Source of the DNA: an uncultured Bacteroidales bacterium
Lineage (GTDB): Bacteria; Bacteroidota; Bacteroidia; Bacteroidales; P3
Direction: 5' to 3'
Length of the DNA: 64,000 nt
NCBI GenBank assembly: GCA_910586395.1
Contig: CAJUFX010000001.1
Coordinates: 196,633 to 260,632 of the forward strand
The translations under genes were made by a program, and so were the position numbers. Within the stretch, counting starts at the first letter, position 1; the number at the start of each line of letters is the position of its first letter. The notes below the pieces were generated by a model, which did no database searches, was not told where the DNA came from, and worked only from the letters and a program-made list of their open reading frames with translations. Shown piece by piece: positions 37,361-45,661 of this stretch.

Positions 37361-38111
37361 AACGACGGCCGTCGGCCGCCTCGACCAAAGCCTGACCGTA
37401 ATCGTCCACACCCGTCAGCCGCGCGCTCATTCTTTCACCCAAACAAATATAGGTACGCATCTGCCCCAAAAACAGCAGACGCTTAAGATAAGCGGCCTTG
37501 TAACGTTGCAACAGGACGGCGGCTGACTGATGGCGCGCGCGGCGTTCCAACCGCCGGTAGTCCCTTGCGGCCCGCGCGATGAACCGCCGCCGCAAGGCCG
37601 GCATGTCAATCACGTCCGCGCCCGACATACACAGCGCCGCCGGGTTCGGCAATTCGGACGGAAAACAGCCTTGGTTCACATTGACGCCGACACCCATGAC
37701 CGCCCACGCGCAATGCCGCCCCATGACCGAAAGTTCGAACAAGATACCGCCCAACTTTTTCTCCCCCATATACAAATCGTTCGGCCATTTGAGGGTAAAC
37801 GGCGCCCCATCTCCGCCATCCGCCCCCCGCGTCTCTTTCCACCAGGCATTCAACGTATGCAACATCGAAAGGCTCAACGCCATATTGAGCAGAAACTGAT
37901 GTTCGGCTTCGAGGAACGACGGCCGGAACGCCATCGAAAACAAGGCGTTCGCCCCCGGGTCGCTGCACCAGACATTAGGTCCCACGCCACGCCCCGCCGT
38001 CTGACCGTCGGCCGTCAACGCCACGGGCAACCGACGGTACCGCCGCGTCTCCAAACGCGATTTCAACACGGTATTCGTGGAACTCAGGCTCGGTTCATGA
38101 AAAACTTTCAC
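37317..38111 (-). CDS. birA: biotin-[acetyl-CoA-carboxylase] ligase
   Basis: 264 residues, catalytic and C-terminal domains only, no N-terminal HTH, so it is a ligase and not a repressor. SLSSTNTVLKSR, QTAGRGVGPNVWCSDPGANA and LKWPNDLYMGEKKLGGILFE are the family motifs. The biotin/ATP loop normally reads GRGRxGRxW; here it is GRGVGPNVW, losing one of the usual basic residues. The catalytic Lys of KWPND is present. The 3' end overlaps ispE tail to tail. Downstream of pcm by 24 bases. Confidence 0.92.
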   Translation of the reverse strand: MKVFHEPSLSSTNTVLKSRLETRRYRRLPVALTADGQTAGRGVGPNVWCSDPGANALFSMAFRPSFLEAEHQFLLNMALSLSMLHTLNAWWKETRGADGGDGAPFTLKWPNDLYMGEKKLGGILFELSVMGRHCAWAVMGVGVNVNQGCFPSELPNPAALCMSGADVIDMPALRRRFIARAARDYRRLERRARHQSAAVLLQRYKAAYLKRLLFLGQMRTYICLGERMSARLTGVDDYGQALVEAADGRRFSCGLKELKYVFEN

Positions 38112-38135
38112 GGGATCTGCTTGGACTAAGAATCA

Positions 38136-38825
38136 TCATTTGCCGTAACGCGGCACATGCGTGCTGCCCAACATCGGCACAAAACGGAAATGCCCGTGGA
38201 TGCTCCGCGTCAGACGGCCATCGGCATGTTTGAAAATACACGTCATCTCGCATTCGTCCTGCCCCACCGGCACGACGAGCCGGCCACCGGGTTTGAGTTG
38301 GCTCAGCAAGGCCAGCGAGATTTCCGGTGCGGCACAGGTAATCAGGATTTTGTCGAAAGGTGCCTCTTCCGGAACCCCTTGGTATCCATCGCCGAAATAC
38401 GTCCGCACCGAACCGCCCAAATCCAACAGCAGTTTCTTGGTACGAACATAAACTTCTTTTTGACGTTCAATGGTATAGACCTGCGCGCCCATGCGTTCCA
38501 ACACCATGGCCTGATAGCCCGAGCCCGTCCCCACTTCCAATATTTTTTCGTCCGCCTTTACGTCCAACAATACCGTCTGCGCCAAGACCGTCGATGGCTG
38601 CGAAATCGTCTGGCCGTCCCCGATCGGAAAAGCCCGGTCCTGATAGGCGAACGAATCGAAAGCCGTATCAATGAAACAATGGCGCGGCACTTGTTCCATG
38701 GCGCGGCACACCCGCCTTATCTTCTCCTCCGCCAACCGCCGGTCCAGTCCCTCGATTGCCGCGCGCGCCTGCAGGTCTTCCACCATCTTCTTACGCAATC
38801 CCTTGTGTCGAAACGTATCTTCCAT
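38136..38825 (-). CDS. pcm: protein-L-isoaspartate O-methyltransferase
   Basis: 229 residues. QDRAFPIGDGQTISQPSTVL is the substrate-loop signature and KILEVGTGSGYQAMVL the AdoMet-binding motif I; the rest of the Rossmann fold follows (GDGYQGVPEEAPFDKILITCAAPEI). It repairs isoaspartyl damage in proteins. An alternative start 13 codons downstream (MVEDLQAR) would still contain the whole domain. Probably co-transcribed with birA. Confidence 0.94.
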   Translation of the reverse strand: MEDTFRHKGLRKKMVEDLQARAAIEGLDRRLAEEKIRRVCRAMEQVPRHCFIDTAFDSFAYQDRAFPIGDGQTISQPSTVLAQTVLLDVKADEKILEVGTGSGYQAMVLERMGAQVYTIERQKEVYVRTKKLLLDLGGSVRTYFGDGYQGVPEEAPFDKILITCAAPEISLALLSQLKPGGRLVVPVGQDECEMTCIFKHADGRLTRSIHGHFRFVPMLGSTHVPRYGK

Positions 38826-38879
38826 GGCCTGTCATGCAATAATCGGCGGCGAAATTACGGAATATTCCGCAATAAAATG

Positions 38880-38887
38880 TAACTTTG
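38880..38887 (+). promoter_or_regulatory. -7 box TAACTTTG upstream of the sugar transferase
   Basis: TAACTTTG followed by TCC; no clear -33 box. Transcription would begin near 38894, about 75 bases before the GTG start. Confidence 0.45.
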
Positions 38888-38969
38888 TCCGGTTGCGGTT
38901 GACGGCGGACGCCTAAGCATGCCGATAGCCCGCCGACCGTTTGTTTGACTTGTAACGCTTTCCAACCCT

Positions 38970-40481
38970 GTGGATCAACCGAATAGCGCTTCCCCGACGT
39001 CTGAAGGACCGAACCGTCCGGCTTCGCAGGCGGAGACCGCGACGCAACGCCCCATGCGCTCGCTCAGGCGGCCGTTGCTGAAAGGCCTTTATATCGCCGG
39101 CGACTGGCTTTCGGCCGCCGCGGCGTGGACCTTGTTCTTCGCGTTCCGGAAACATACCGAAGGGTACGCGTTTACCCAACTCGACGACGCGCTGCTGCAA
39201 GACCCGACTTTCTTCCTGAGTCTTTTGCTCATCCCGCCGTTCTGGTGTCTGCTGCACGGCCTGTTCGGTTATTACCACCACATTTACCGCAAAACCTACA
39301 TGCAGGATTTCAGCCAAAGCCTGAAAGCCTGCTTCACCGGCACGCTCATTCTGTTTTTCCTCATCATTTTAGACGATTCCATCGGCCGCTATACCGATTA
39401 TTATATCTACGCCCTCGCGCTGTTCGCCACGTATTTTCCGCTTTGCCTGCTCGTGCGCTGGAGCCTGACCGGCCGCATCCGCCGCCGGCTACGGCAAGGA
39501 CGCATCGGCTTCAACACCTTGGTTATAGGCGACGGCCCGGCCGCCCGCCATTTCCTTGACCAAATCCACCGCAAAAACCCGGACGGCCTTTTTCTCAAAG
39601 GGTATGTCCCCATCGGACAGACGGACGGCAAACATCCGGGCGAACCGTTCCCGCTCCCCTGCCTCGGCCGCCTCGGCGACATCGAACAGACGCTGCGCCG
39701 CCTGACGATAGAAGAAGTGTTCGTATTTCCCGAAACGGGCGAAGAGAACGCGCTGCCGCTCATCCTTTCCCAATGCCTGGCGCCGCACTTGGTCATCCGC
39801 ATCCGCCCTTCGACCGAAAACATCCTGCTCGGCGCCGTACGGCATTATTCGGTTCAGAGCGAACCGTTCATCAAACTGTCTTTCGACCGCATGCCGCTTT
39901 GGCAACGCTGTATCCGTCGCGGATTTGAAATAACCGGCTGCTCGCTGGCCGGCATCCTGCTCGCGCCATTGCTCCTCTATGCCGCCTACCGCGTCCGCCG
40001 CTCCTCGCCCGGACCGGTTTTCTACAGCCAGGAGCGCTTGGGCTTGCACGGCAAGCCATTCAAAATATACAAATTCCGCTCCATGTACACCGGCGCCGAA
40101 ACCGACCGGCCGCTCCTGGCTTCCGACGGCGACACCCGCATCACGCCCTGGGGCCGGATCATGCGCAAATACCGCATCGACGAACTACCGCAACTTTACA
40201 ACGTACTCCGGGGCGACATGGCCCTCGTGGGACCGCGGCCGGAAAGGGCGTATTTCGTGGAACAGATTGTCAAAACGGCACCGCACTACCGGCTGCTGTT
40301 CAACGTAAAACCCGGCCTGACCTCCTGGGGTGAAACCCAATACGGCTATGCCGAAAACGTGCCGCAGATGATCGAACGCCTCGCCTACGACATGGTGTAT
40401 CTGGAAAACCAGTCGCTGACGATGGATTTGAAAATCCTGCTCTATACGATAGGCGTCGTGTTTAAAGGAGAAGGGCAATAA
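38970..40481 (+). CDS. exopolysaccharide biosynthesis polyprenyl glycosylphosphotransferase (WcaJ/WbaP type)
   Basis: 503 residues from GTG 38970; an internal ATG at 39054 would drop a polar 28-residue tail. Four N-terminal hydrophobic segments, a CoA-binding-like Rossmann domain (TLVIGDGPAARHFLDQI), a fifth membrane helix, and the C-terminal sugar-transferase domain: KFRSMYTGAETDRP, YRIDELPQLYNVLRGDMALV and GPRPERAYFVEQI. The Asp-Glu of IDELPQL is the catalytic dyad of this family. It puts the first sugar phosphate on undecaprenyl phosphate. It is distinct from the small PglC-like enzyme at 51.7-52.3 kb, so two glycan lineages may be initiated in this cell. Confidence 0.92.
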   Translation: MDQPNSASPTSEGPNRPASQAETATQRPMRSLRRPLLKGLYIAGDWLSAAAAWTLFFAFRKHTEGYAFTQLDDALLQDPTFFLSLLLIPPFWCLLHGLFGYYHHIYRKTYMQDFSQSLKACFTGTLILFFLIILDDSIGRYTDYYIYALALFATYFPLCLLVRWSLTGRIRRRLRQGRIGFNTLVIGDGPAARHFLDQIHRKNPDGLFLKGYVPIGQTDGKHPGEPFPLPCLGRLGDIEQTLRRLTIEEVFVFPETGEENALPLILSQCLAPHLVIRIRPSTENILLGAVRHYSVQSEPFIKLSFDRMPLWQRCIRRGFEITGCSLAGILLAPLLLYAAYRVRRSSPGPVFYSQERLGLHGKPFKIYKFRSMYTGAETDRPLLASDGDTRITPWGRIMRKYRIDELPQLYNVLRGDMALVGPRPERAYFVEQIVKTAPHYRLLFNVKPGLTSWGETQYGYAENVPQMIERLAYDMVYLENQSLTMDLKILLYTIGVVFKGEGQ

Positions 40482-40546
40482 AAGGCAAACATCCCGCTCC
40501 GCATCCTTGCCGTTTTCGCCTGTCTCGCACGAAACGACCTTAAAAC

Positions 40547-40577
40547 TTTGACAATTCCGCAAAAAGTTATACTTTTG
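40547..40577 (+). promoter_or_regulatory. ferredoxin promoter (TTTG-N19-TACTTTTG)
   Basis: TTTG 40547-40550, 19-nt spacer, TACTTTTG 40570-40577; full consensus. The leader is about 60 bases. Confidence 0.85.
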
Positions 40578-40641
40578 CCCCGAATATGCCGTCGCCATGA
40601 CGGTTAATTTAAAGATTAACAACCCTTAAATTCATATTACT

Positions 40642-40812
40642 ATGGCTTACAAAATCAATGACAATTGCGTCAGCTGCGGCACCTGCGAATCGGAATGCCC
40701 TGTAGGCGCCATTACGGCCGGTACGCCGTACTCGATTGATCCGGATACGTGCGTCAGCTGCGGCAGTTGTGCCGCCGTTTGTCCGCAGGAAGCGATCGCT
40801 CCCGAGGAATAA
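40642..40812 (+). CDS. 2x[4Fe-4S] ferredoxin
   Basis: 56 residues, MAYKINDNCVSCGTCESECP then a short loop and DPDTCVSCGSCAAVCPQEAI. Two CxxCxxCxxxCP motifs, each binding one 4Fe-4S cluster, with the internal two-fold symmetry of clostridial-type ferredoxins. It is an electron carrier in the cytosol and lies directly before korAB, whose reaction reduces ferredoxin, so it is the likely acceptor. It has its own strong promoter and terminator, allowing expression at a higher level than korAB. Confidence 0.96.
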   Translation: MAYKINDNCVSCGTCESECPVGAITAGTPYSIDPDTCVSCGSCAAVCPQEAIAPEE

Positions 40813-40834
40813 GCGTGCAGAACCCTTTAAAGAG

Positions 40835-40861
40835 CCGCCCTTCAACGGGCGGTTTTTTTTT
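40835..40861 (+). terminator. Rho-independent terminator of ferredoxin
   Basis: CCGCCC (40835-40840), loop TTCAAC, GGGCGG (40847-40852), then nine T. A textbook intrinsic terminator whose T-run reaches into the next promoter. Confidence 0.93.
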
Positions 40862-40889
40862 GTTAGTTAGACTTTTTTAGTTATTTTTG
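40859..40889 (+). promoter_or_regulatory. korAB promoter (TTTG-N19-TATTTTTG)
   Basis: TTTG 40859-40862 uses the last T residues of the ferredoxin terminator; 19-nt spacer; TATTTTTG 40882-40889. Full consensus match. Confidence 0.8.
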
Positions 40890-41001
40890 CTCTCCCGTCC
40901 GGGGATTTCCGGCATGGGCGGAATGAGAACGATTGGCACAGAGCCGCAGACAGTTGCGGTGTTTGTGCCTTTTTAGCGTAAGATTAATACACAACCTAAT
41001 T

Positions 41002-42846
41002 ATGTCTGCAAAGAAAATTTCTTCGGTAGCGAAACAGGACGTGGTGGTTAAATTCGTCGGCGACTCGGGCGACGGCATGCAATTGATCGGCACGTTATTC
41101 TCCGACACGGCGGCTTTGGCCGGCAACGACCTGGCCACTTTCCCCGACTATCCGGCCGAAATCCGTGCCCCGCACAATACGGTGGCCGGCGTTTCGGGCT
41201 TCCAGATTCACGTGGGACAAAAACGAATCAGCACCTCCGGCGACCTGTGCGACGTCCTGGTGGCCATGAACCCGGCCTCCTTGAAAGCCAACCTCAAATG
41301 GGCGCAGAAAGGCGCCACCATCATCGTCGATGCCGACACGTTTACGGAAGAGGCTTTGCAGAAAGCCGGCTATACGACCAACCCGCTTATCGACGGCAGT
41401 CTGACGAGTTACAACCTCGTGGCCGCGCCCATCACGATGCTGACGCGTAAATCGTTGGAACCGGCCGGTTTGGACATCAAGACCATGGATAAAACGCGCA
41501 ATATGTTCGCGTTGGGTATGATTTATTTCATCTTCGACCGCGACATGGCGCCGACCTTCCACTTCTTCGAAGCCAAATTCAAGAAGAAGCCGCAGATGAT
41601 CGAAGTGAACAAGACGGTGTTGCGAGCCGGTTACGACTACGCCGACACGGCCGAAATCGTCGAATCCCACATCACGGTGGCGCCGGCTGACATGCCCAAG
41701 GGCCGCTACCGCAACATCACGGGCAACGTGGCCACGGCCTGGGGACTTCTGGCCGCTTCCGAAAAATCGGGCCGTCCGCTGTTCCTGGGGTCCTACCCCA
41801 TCACGCCGGCCACCGACATTTTAGTCGAAATCATCAAACATAAATCTTTAGGTGCGAAAGCATTCCAGGCCGAAGACGAAATCGCCGGCATCTGCTCCGC
41901 CATCGGTGCCTCTTTCGCGGGTGCCATGGCCTGCACGACGACTTCCGGCCCCGGCCTTTCGCTCAAAAGCGAGGCGCTCGGCCTGGCCGTCATGACCGAA
42001 TTGCCGCTCGTGCTCGTCGATGTTCAGCGCGGCGGCCCCTCGACGGGTCTGCCGACCAAATCGGAACAATCCGACCTCTATCAGGCGCTCTACGGCCGCA
42101 ACGGGGAAGCCCCGCTCGTGGTCATCGCCTCTTCCACGCCGGCCAACTGCTTCTACTTCGCCTTCGAAGCGGCGCGTATCGCGATGGAACACATGACACC
42201 GGTCATCCTGCTTTCCGACGGTTCGCTCGGCAACGGCTCGCAGTTGTTCCGCATCCCGAAGATGGCCGACATGCCGGAAATCCATCCGCCCTTGGCCGCG
42301 GCCAACGACCCCGAATTCAAACCTTACCGCCGCAACCCCGAAACGCTGGCGCGTTACTGGGCGATTCCCGGCACCGAAGGCCTGCGCCACCGCATCGGCG
42401 GCCTTGAAAAAGAAGACGGGGCGGGCAATCTCTCGACCGATCCGCTCAACCATGAAAAGATGGTACGCAACCGCCGCGAAAAAGTGGAACGCGTCGCCCT
42501 CGACATCCCCGAACAGACGCTGTTCGGCAAACCGGACGCCGATTTGCTCGTCGTAAGCTGGGGGGGCACGGAAGGCACCGTCCGTTCGGCCGTCGAAGCC
42601 ATGCAGGAGCAGGGCGCTTCGGTCGCACACGCGCACTTCAACTACATATCGCCGTTGCCGCGCAATACGGAAGCCATCCTGTCGGGTCACAAGAAAGTCG
42701 TGGTCTGCGAATTGAACGAAGGTCAGTTCGTCAACTACCTCCGCGGCAAATTCGCCCATATCCCGATGCAGACCTACAACAAAGTGCAAGGCCTGCCGTT
42801 CACGGTACACGAATTGGTTGACTGCTTCAAGAATTTGTTAAAATAA
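41002..42846 (+). CDS. korA: 2-oxoacid:ferredoxin oxidoreductase, fused gamma-alpha subunit
   Basis: 614 residues. Residues ~1-200 are the gamma (POR-type catalytic) domain (VKFVGDSGDGMQLIGTLFS), followed by the pyrimidine-binding alpha domain (GSYPITPATDILVEI, QAEDEIAGICSAIGASFAGA, TTSGPGLSLKSEALGLAV) and a transketolase-C-like domain (LLVVSWGGTEGTVRSAVEAM). With KorB it oxidatively decarboxylates a 2-oxoacid, most likely 2-oxoglutarate to succinyl-CoA, reducing ferredoxin, or runs in reverse as CO2-fixing synthase. Start ATG 41002 preferred; an upstream in-frame start adds 23 unconserved residues. Followed by korB after 31 bases. Confidence 0.93.
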   Translation: MSAKKISSVAKQDVVVKFVGDSGDGMQLIGTLFSDTAALAGNDLATFPDYPAEIRAPHNTVAGVSGFQIHVGQKRISTSGDLCDVLVAMNPASLKANLKWAQKGATIIVDADTFTEEALQKAGYTTNPLIDGSLTSYNLVAAPITMLTRKSLEPAGLDIKTMDKTRNMFALGMIYFIFDRDMAPTFHFFEAKFKKKPQMIEVNKTVLRAGYDYADTAEIVESHITVAPADMPKGRYRNITGNVATAWGLLAASEKSGRPLFLGSYPITPATDILVEIIKHKSLGAKAFQAEDEIAGICSAIGASFAGAMACTTTSGPGLSLKSEALGLAVMTELPLVLVDVQRGGPSTGLPTKSEQSDLYQALYGRNGEAPLVVIASSTPANCFYFAFEAARIAMEHMTPVILLSDGSLGNGSQLFRIPKMADMPEIHPPLAAANDPEFKPYRRNPETLARYWAIPGTEGLRHRIGGLEKEDGAGNLSTDPLNHEKMVRNRREKVERVALDIPEQTLFGKPDADLLVVSWGGTEGTVRSAVEAMQEQGASVAHAHFNYISPLPRNTEAILSGHKKVVVCELNEGQFVNYLRGKFAHIPMQTYNKVQGLPFTVHELVDCFKNLLK

Positions 42847-42877
42847 GGGTTCCCGTCAAACTTAAAATGCAATCAAG

Positions 42878-43909
42878 ATGAAAATCGAAATAGAAAAATC
42901 GAACACGCCGCTCACAAAGAACGATTTTATGAGCGACCAGATGGTCAAATGGTGCCCCGGGTGCGGTTCGCACGCCATTTTGGCCGCCGTGGGAAGCGTT
43001 TTCCCGAAAATCGGGTATAAGAAAGAAAACTTCGTTCTCGTTTCGGGTATCGGTTGCTCGTCGCGTTTTCCTTACTACATGAACACCTACGGTTTCCACA
43101 GCATCCACGGACGCGCCAACGCCATCGCCACGGGCGTCAAGTTGGCCAACCCGCGTCTGAGCGTATGGGTCAATACGGGCGACGGCGACTCGTTGGCCAT
43201 CGGCGGCAACCACTTCATCCATGTAGTACGCCGCAACATGGACCTCAACATCCTGTTGTTCAACAACCAGATTTACGGCTTGACGAAAGGGCAATACTCG
43301 CCCACCTCGCCGATGGGGGCCGTCACGAAGACCTCGCCCATGGGGACGATCGAGCCGCCTTTCAATCCCGGCGAACTCGTCATGGGCGCGGAAGGCACGT
43401 TCTTCGCGCGTATTCCGGACAACAACCTTAAACTCATGACCGAAGTCATGGAGATTGCCGCGGCCCACGACGGTTGCTCGGTCATCGAAATTCTTGACAA
43501 CTGCGTCATCTTCAACGATAAGGCGCACGAACAGATTACGGGCAAAGACTACCGCGACGAAGCCATGCTCGTACTCGAAGCCGGCAAGCCGATGATTTTC
43601 GGCAAGGAACGCAACAAAGGCATCCGCCTCAACGGCACGGAACTCGAAGTGGTGGAAATCGGCAAGAACGGCATTACGATGGACGATATTCTCGTACACG
43701 ATCCGACCCAACTCAATTCGGGCATCCACACGATGCTGGCGACGATGAAACGCCCCGACTTCCCGGTAGCCATCGGCGTCATCCGCAACGTGGCCAAGCC
43801 CACCTACAACGAACTTCTCGAAGATCAGTTGGTTCAGGCCCGCGAACAGTCGGCCATCCGTTGCATGGACGATTTGCTCAACAGCGGCGACACTTGGGAA
43901 ATCCAATAA
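42878..43909 (+). CDS. korB: 2-oxoacid:ferredoxin oxidoreductase, beta subunit
   Basis: 343 residues. Thiamine-diphosphate-binding subunit: WCPGCGSHAIL and SGIGCSSRFPYY supply cluster-type cysteines, GDGDSLAIGGNHF and ILLFNNQIYGLTKGQYSP form the TPP/Mg motif. Pairs with KorA. The stop codon is only three bases from the next gene, a flippase, which is an unexpected operon partner. Confidence 0.94.
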   Translation: MKIEIEKSNTPLTKNDFMSDQMVKWCPGCGSHAILAAVGSVFPKIGYKKENFVLVSGIGCSSRFPYYMNTYGFHSIHGRANAIATGVKLANPRLSVWVNTGDGDSLAIGGNHFIHVVRRNMDLNILLFNNQIYGLTKGQYSPTSPMGAVTKTSPMGTIEPPFNPGELVMGAEGTFFARIPDNNLKLMTEVMEIAAAHDGCSVIEILDNCVIFNDKAHEQITGKDYRDEAMLVLEAGKPMIFGKERNKGIRLNGTELEVVEIGKNGITMDDILVHDPTQLNSGIHTMLATMKRPDFPVAIGVIRNVAKPTYNELLEDQLVQAREQSAIRCMDDLLNSGDTWEIQ

Positions 43910-43912
43910 CGG

Positions 43913-45460
43913 ATGGCTTCCCGGACTGCCAACAGTATCAGAAACGCGAAGGTCGGACTCATTATATATGCGTTCGACCTTTTGCTTACGTTTTTTTCCC
44001 GAAAATACTTCATCGAATTTTGGGGCCCGGAATTGCTCGGCCTCAACTCTTTGGCCAAATCGTTGCTGCAATTCCTCAATTTGGCGGAATTGGGCATCGC
44101 CACCGCCGTCGGTTGCTCGCTCTACAAACCGTTGTTTGAAAAAGATCAGAAAACCGTCAACGAAATCATTTCGCTGCAGGCTTACTTTTACCGCTGGATT
44201 TTCTATTTCATCCTCTCGGCCTCGGTTATTTTGATGGCGTTCTTTCCCCTGATTTTCGCCGACAGCGGCGTCCCCCTCTACTATGCCTATGCCACCTATA
44301 TAGCCTTGGCTGTTGCCATTTTGCTCAGTTACCGCGTCAATTACCGGCAGATTATCTTTACCGCCGACCAAAAGCAATACGTCAGCACCTTTCTGTTCCA
44401 AGGCGGCCGCGTCGTGAAAAGCACCTTGCAGTTGGGCGTGCTCTTTCTTTGCGCCCCGGCCTACGGGTATTGGATTTGGCTCGGCATGGAAGTCGTGATG
44501 GCCATCGCATCCTCCGTCGGTTTGGAACTGGCCGTCCGCAAACAATACCCTCAGCTCGTGACATCGCCGGCCTTGGGAAAACAGGTCCGCAAACAATACC
44601 CCGGCGTGATTACCACGACCAAACAGGTGTTTTTCCACCGCTTCGGCGGTTTCGCGCTCGCGCAAAGCAGCGTCGTCATCATCTACGCCTACGCCACGCT
44701 GACCGACGTCACGATTTTCGACAACTACAACTTTATCGTCATAGGACTGGCCGTGATGTGGAGCACCCTGTTCGGCGGCAGTACCGCCAGTGTCGGCAAC
44801 CTCATAGCCGAACAGCCCGGCAAAGTCCAGTCGCTCTATTGGGAACTCTTTTCGTTCAAGACCTGGCTCTGCGGCATCGTGGTCTGCGCCACGATGTTTT
44901 TAGCCCAGCCCTTCGTTACGCTTTGGGTCGGGGCTGAATACGTCATGCCCAAGATGGCCTTGGTATGGCTTATGGGCACACTCTTTATCCGGCTATTCCG
45001 CGATTCAACCGATGTTTTCCTATATGCTTTCGGACTTTACAAAGATATAGGCGCCCCCATCGTGGAGGCCGCGCTCAATATCGGACTGTCCGTCCTCTTC
45101 GGCTACTACTGGGGATTGCCCGGCATCATGGCCGGCGTGTTCGTCAGCCTGTTCATCGTCGTCTTCCTTTGGAAGCCGTTTTTCCTGTTCCGCGAAAAGA
45201 TGTCCCAACGTCCGGCCGTCTATTTCCGACGGGCCGCTCTCCACCTCTCCCTGATTGCCGTTTCCATCCTCGTGACCTATTACCTCAAGAACCTGCTCCC
45301 CATTGACCCGATAGCCTCTTACGCGCAATGGCTGCTGTACGGCCTCTGCATCGTCTTTATCTGCGGCGGCATCAGTTTCGGCCTGTTCTATGCCTTCATA
45401 CCCGGCATGCGGACTTTCAGCCGTCGGTTGCTCTCTTTGCGGCCGATTCGGCACCGTTGA
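43913..45460 (+). CDS. polysaccharide flippase / export membrane protein (Wzx/MATE-like)
   Basis: 515 residues with about 12-14 hydrophobic segments spread over the whole length. The start (NSIRNAKVGLIIYAFDLLLTFFSRKYF then LGLNSLAKSLLQFLNLAELG) has the layout of the oligosaccharide-flippase superfamily, where the first helix pair precedes a 'G..GL...S.......EgG' loop. It should move undecaprenyl-linked oligosaccharide across the inner membrane. Three bases after korB and upstream of the pglF-like gene. As the flippase in the minus-strand operon (57.9-58.2 kb) is a remnant, this protein may be the working flippase of the locus. Confidence 0.8.
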   Translation: MASRTANSIRNAKVGLIIYAFDLLLTFFSRKYFIEFWGPELLGLNSLAKSLLQFLNLAELGIATAVGCSLYKPLFEKDQKTVNEIISLQAYFYRWIFYFILSASVILMAFFPLIFADSGVPLYYAYATYIALAVAILLSYRVNYRQIIFTADQKQYVSTFLFQGGRVVKSTLQLGVLFLCAPAYGYWIWLGMEVVMAIASSVGLELAVRKQYPQLVTSPALGKQVRKQYPGVITTTKQVFFHRFGGFALAQSSVVIIYAYATLTDVTIFDNYNFIVIGLAVMWSTLFGGSTASVGNLIAEQPGKVQSLYWELFSFKTWLCGIVVCATMFLAQPFVTLWVGAEYVMPKMALVWLMGTLFIRLFRDSTDVFLYAFGLYKDIGAPIVEAALNIGLSVLFGYYWGLPGIMAGVFVSLFIVVFLWKPFFLFREKMSQRPAVYFRRAALHLSLIAVSILVTYYLKNLLPIDPIASYAQWLLYGLCIVFICGGISFGLFYAFIPGMRTFSRRLLSLRPIRHR

Positions 45461-45469
45461 CGGAAAAAA

Positions 45470-45495
45470 TTTCCGGCCGCCGAATGCGCCGGAAA
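45470..45495 (+). terminator. GC-rich hairpin after the flippase
   Basis: TTTCCGG (45470-45476) pairs with CCGGAAA (45489-45495) with an inner CGC/GCG extension and one bulge. No T-run follows, so it is a weak or Rho-assisted terminator. Confidence 0.4.
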
Positions 45496-45553
45496 GCGCC
45501 ATTACATGGCTTTTGGCCCTTACGAAGTTCTATATATATATATTCGGAGTCGC

Positions 45554-45585
45554 CTTGCTTTATTAAAATCAATCACTTAAATTTG
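45554..45585 (+). promoter_or_regulatory. promoter of the pglF-like gene (CTTG-N20-TAAATTTG)
   Basis: CTTG 45554-45557, 20-nt spacer, TAAATTTG 45578-45585 followed by GC. The predicted transcription start (~45592) is after the ATG at 45587, which supports the ATG at 45662. Confidence 0.7.
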
Positions 45586-45661
45586 CATGCTTTTTAAGTA
45601 TGGGCGGACACTTCCGGCATCTTGCGATGACACGGATTTACCATATCCGCCTATAAAAGTT

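Noticed and set aside
42827..44665. 612-codon open frame on the minus strand
   Set aside because: Antisense to korB and the flippase; no domain, and composition typical of a complement frame.
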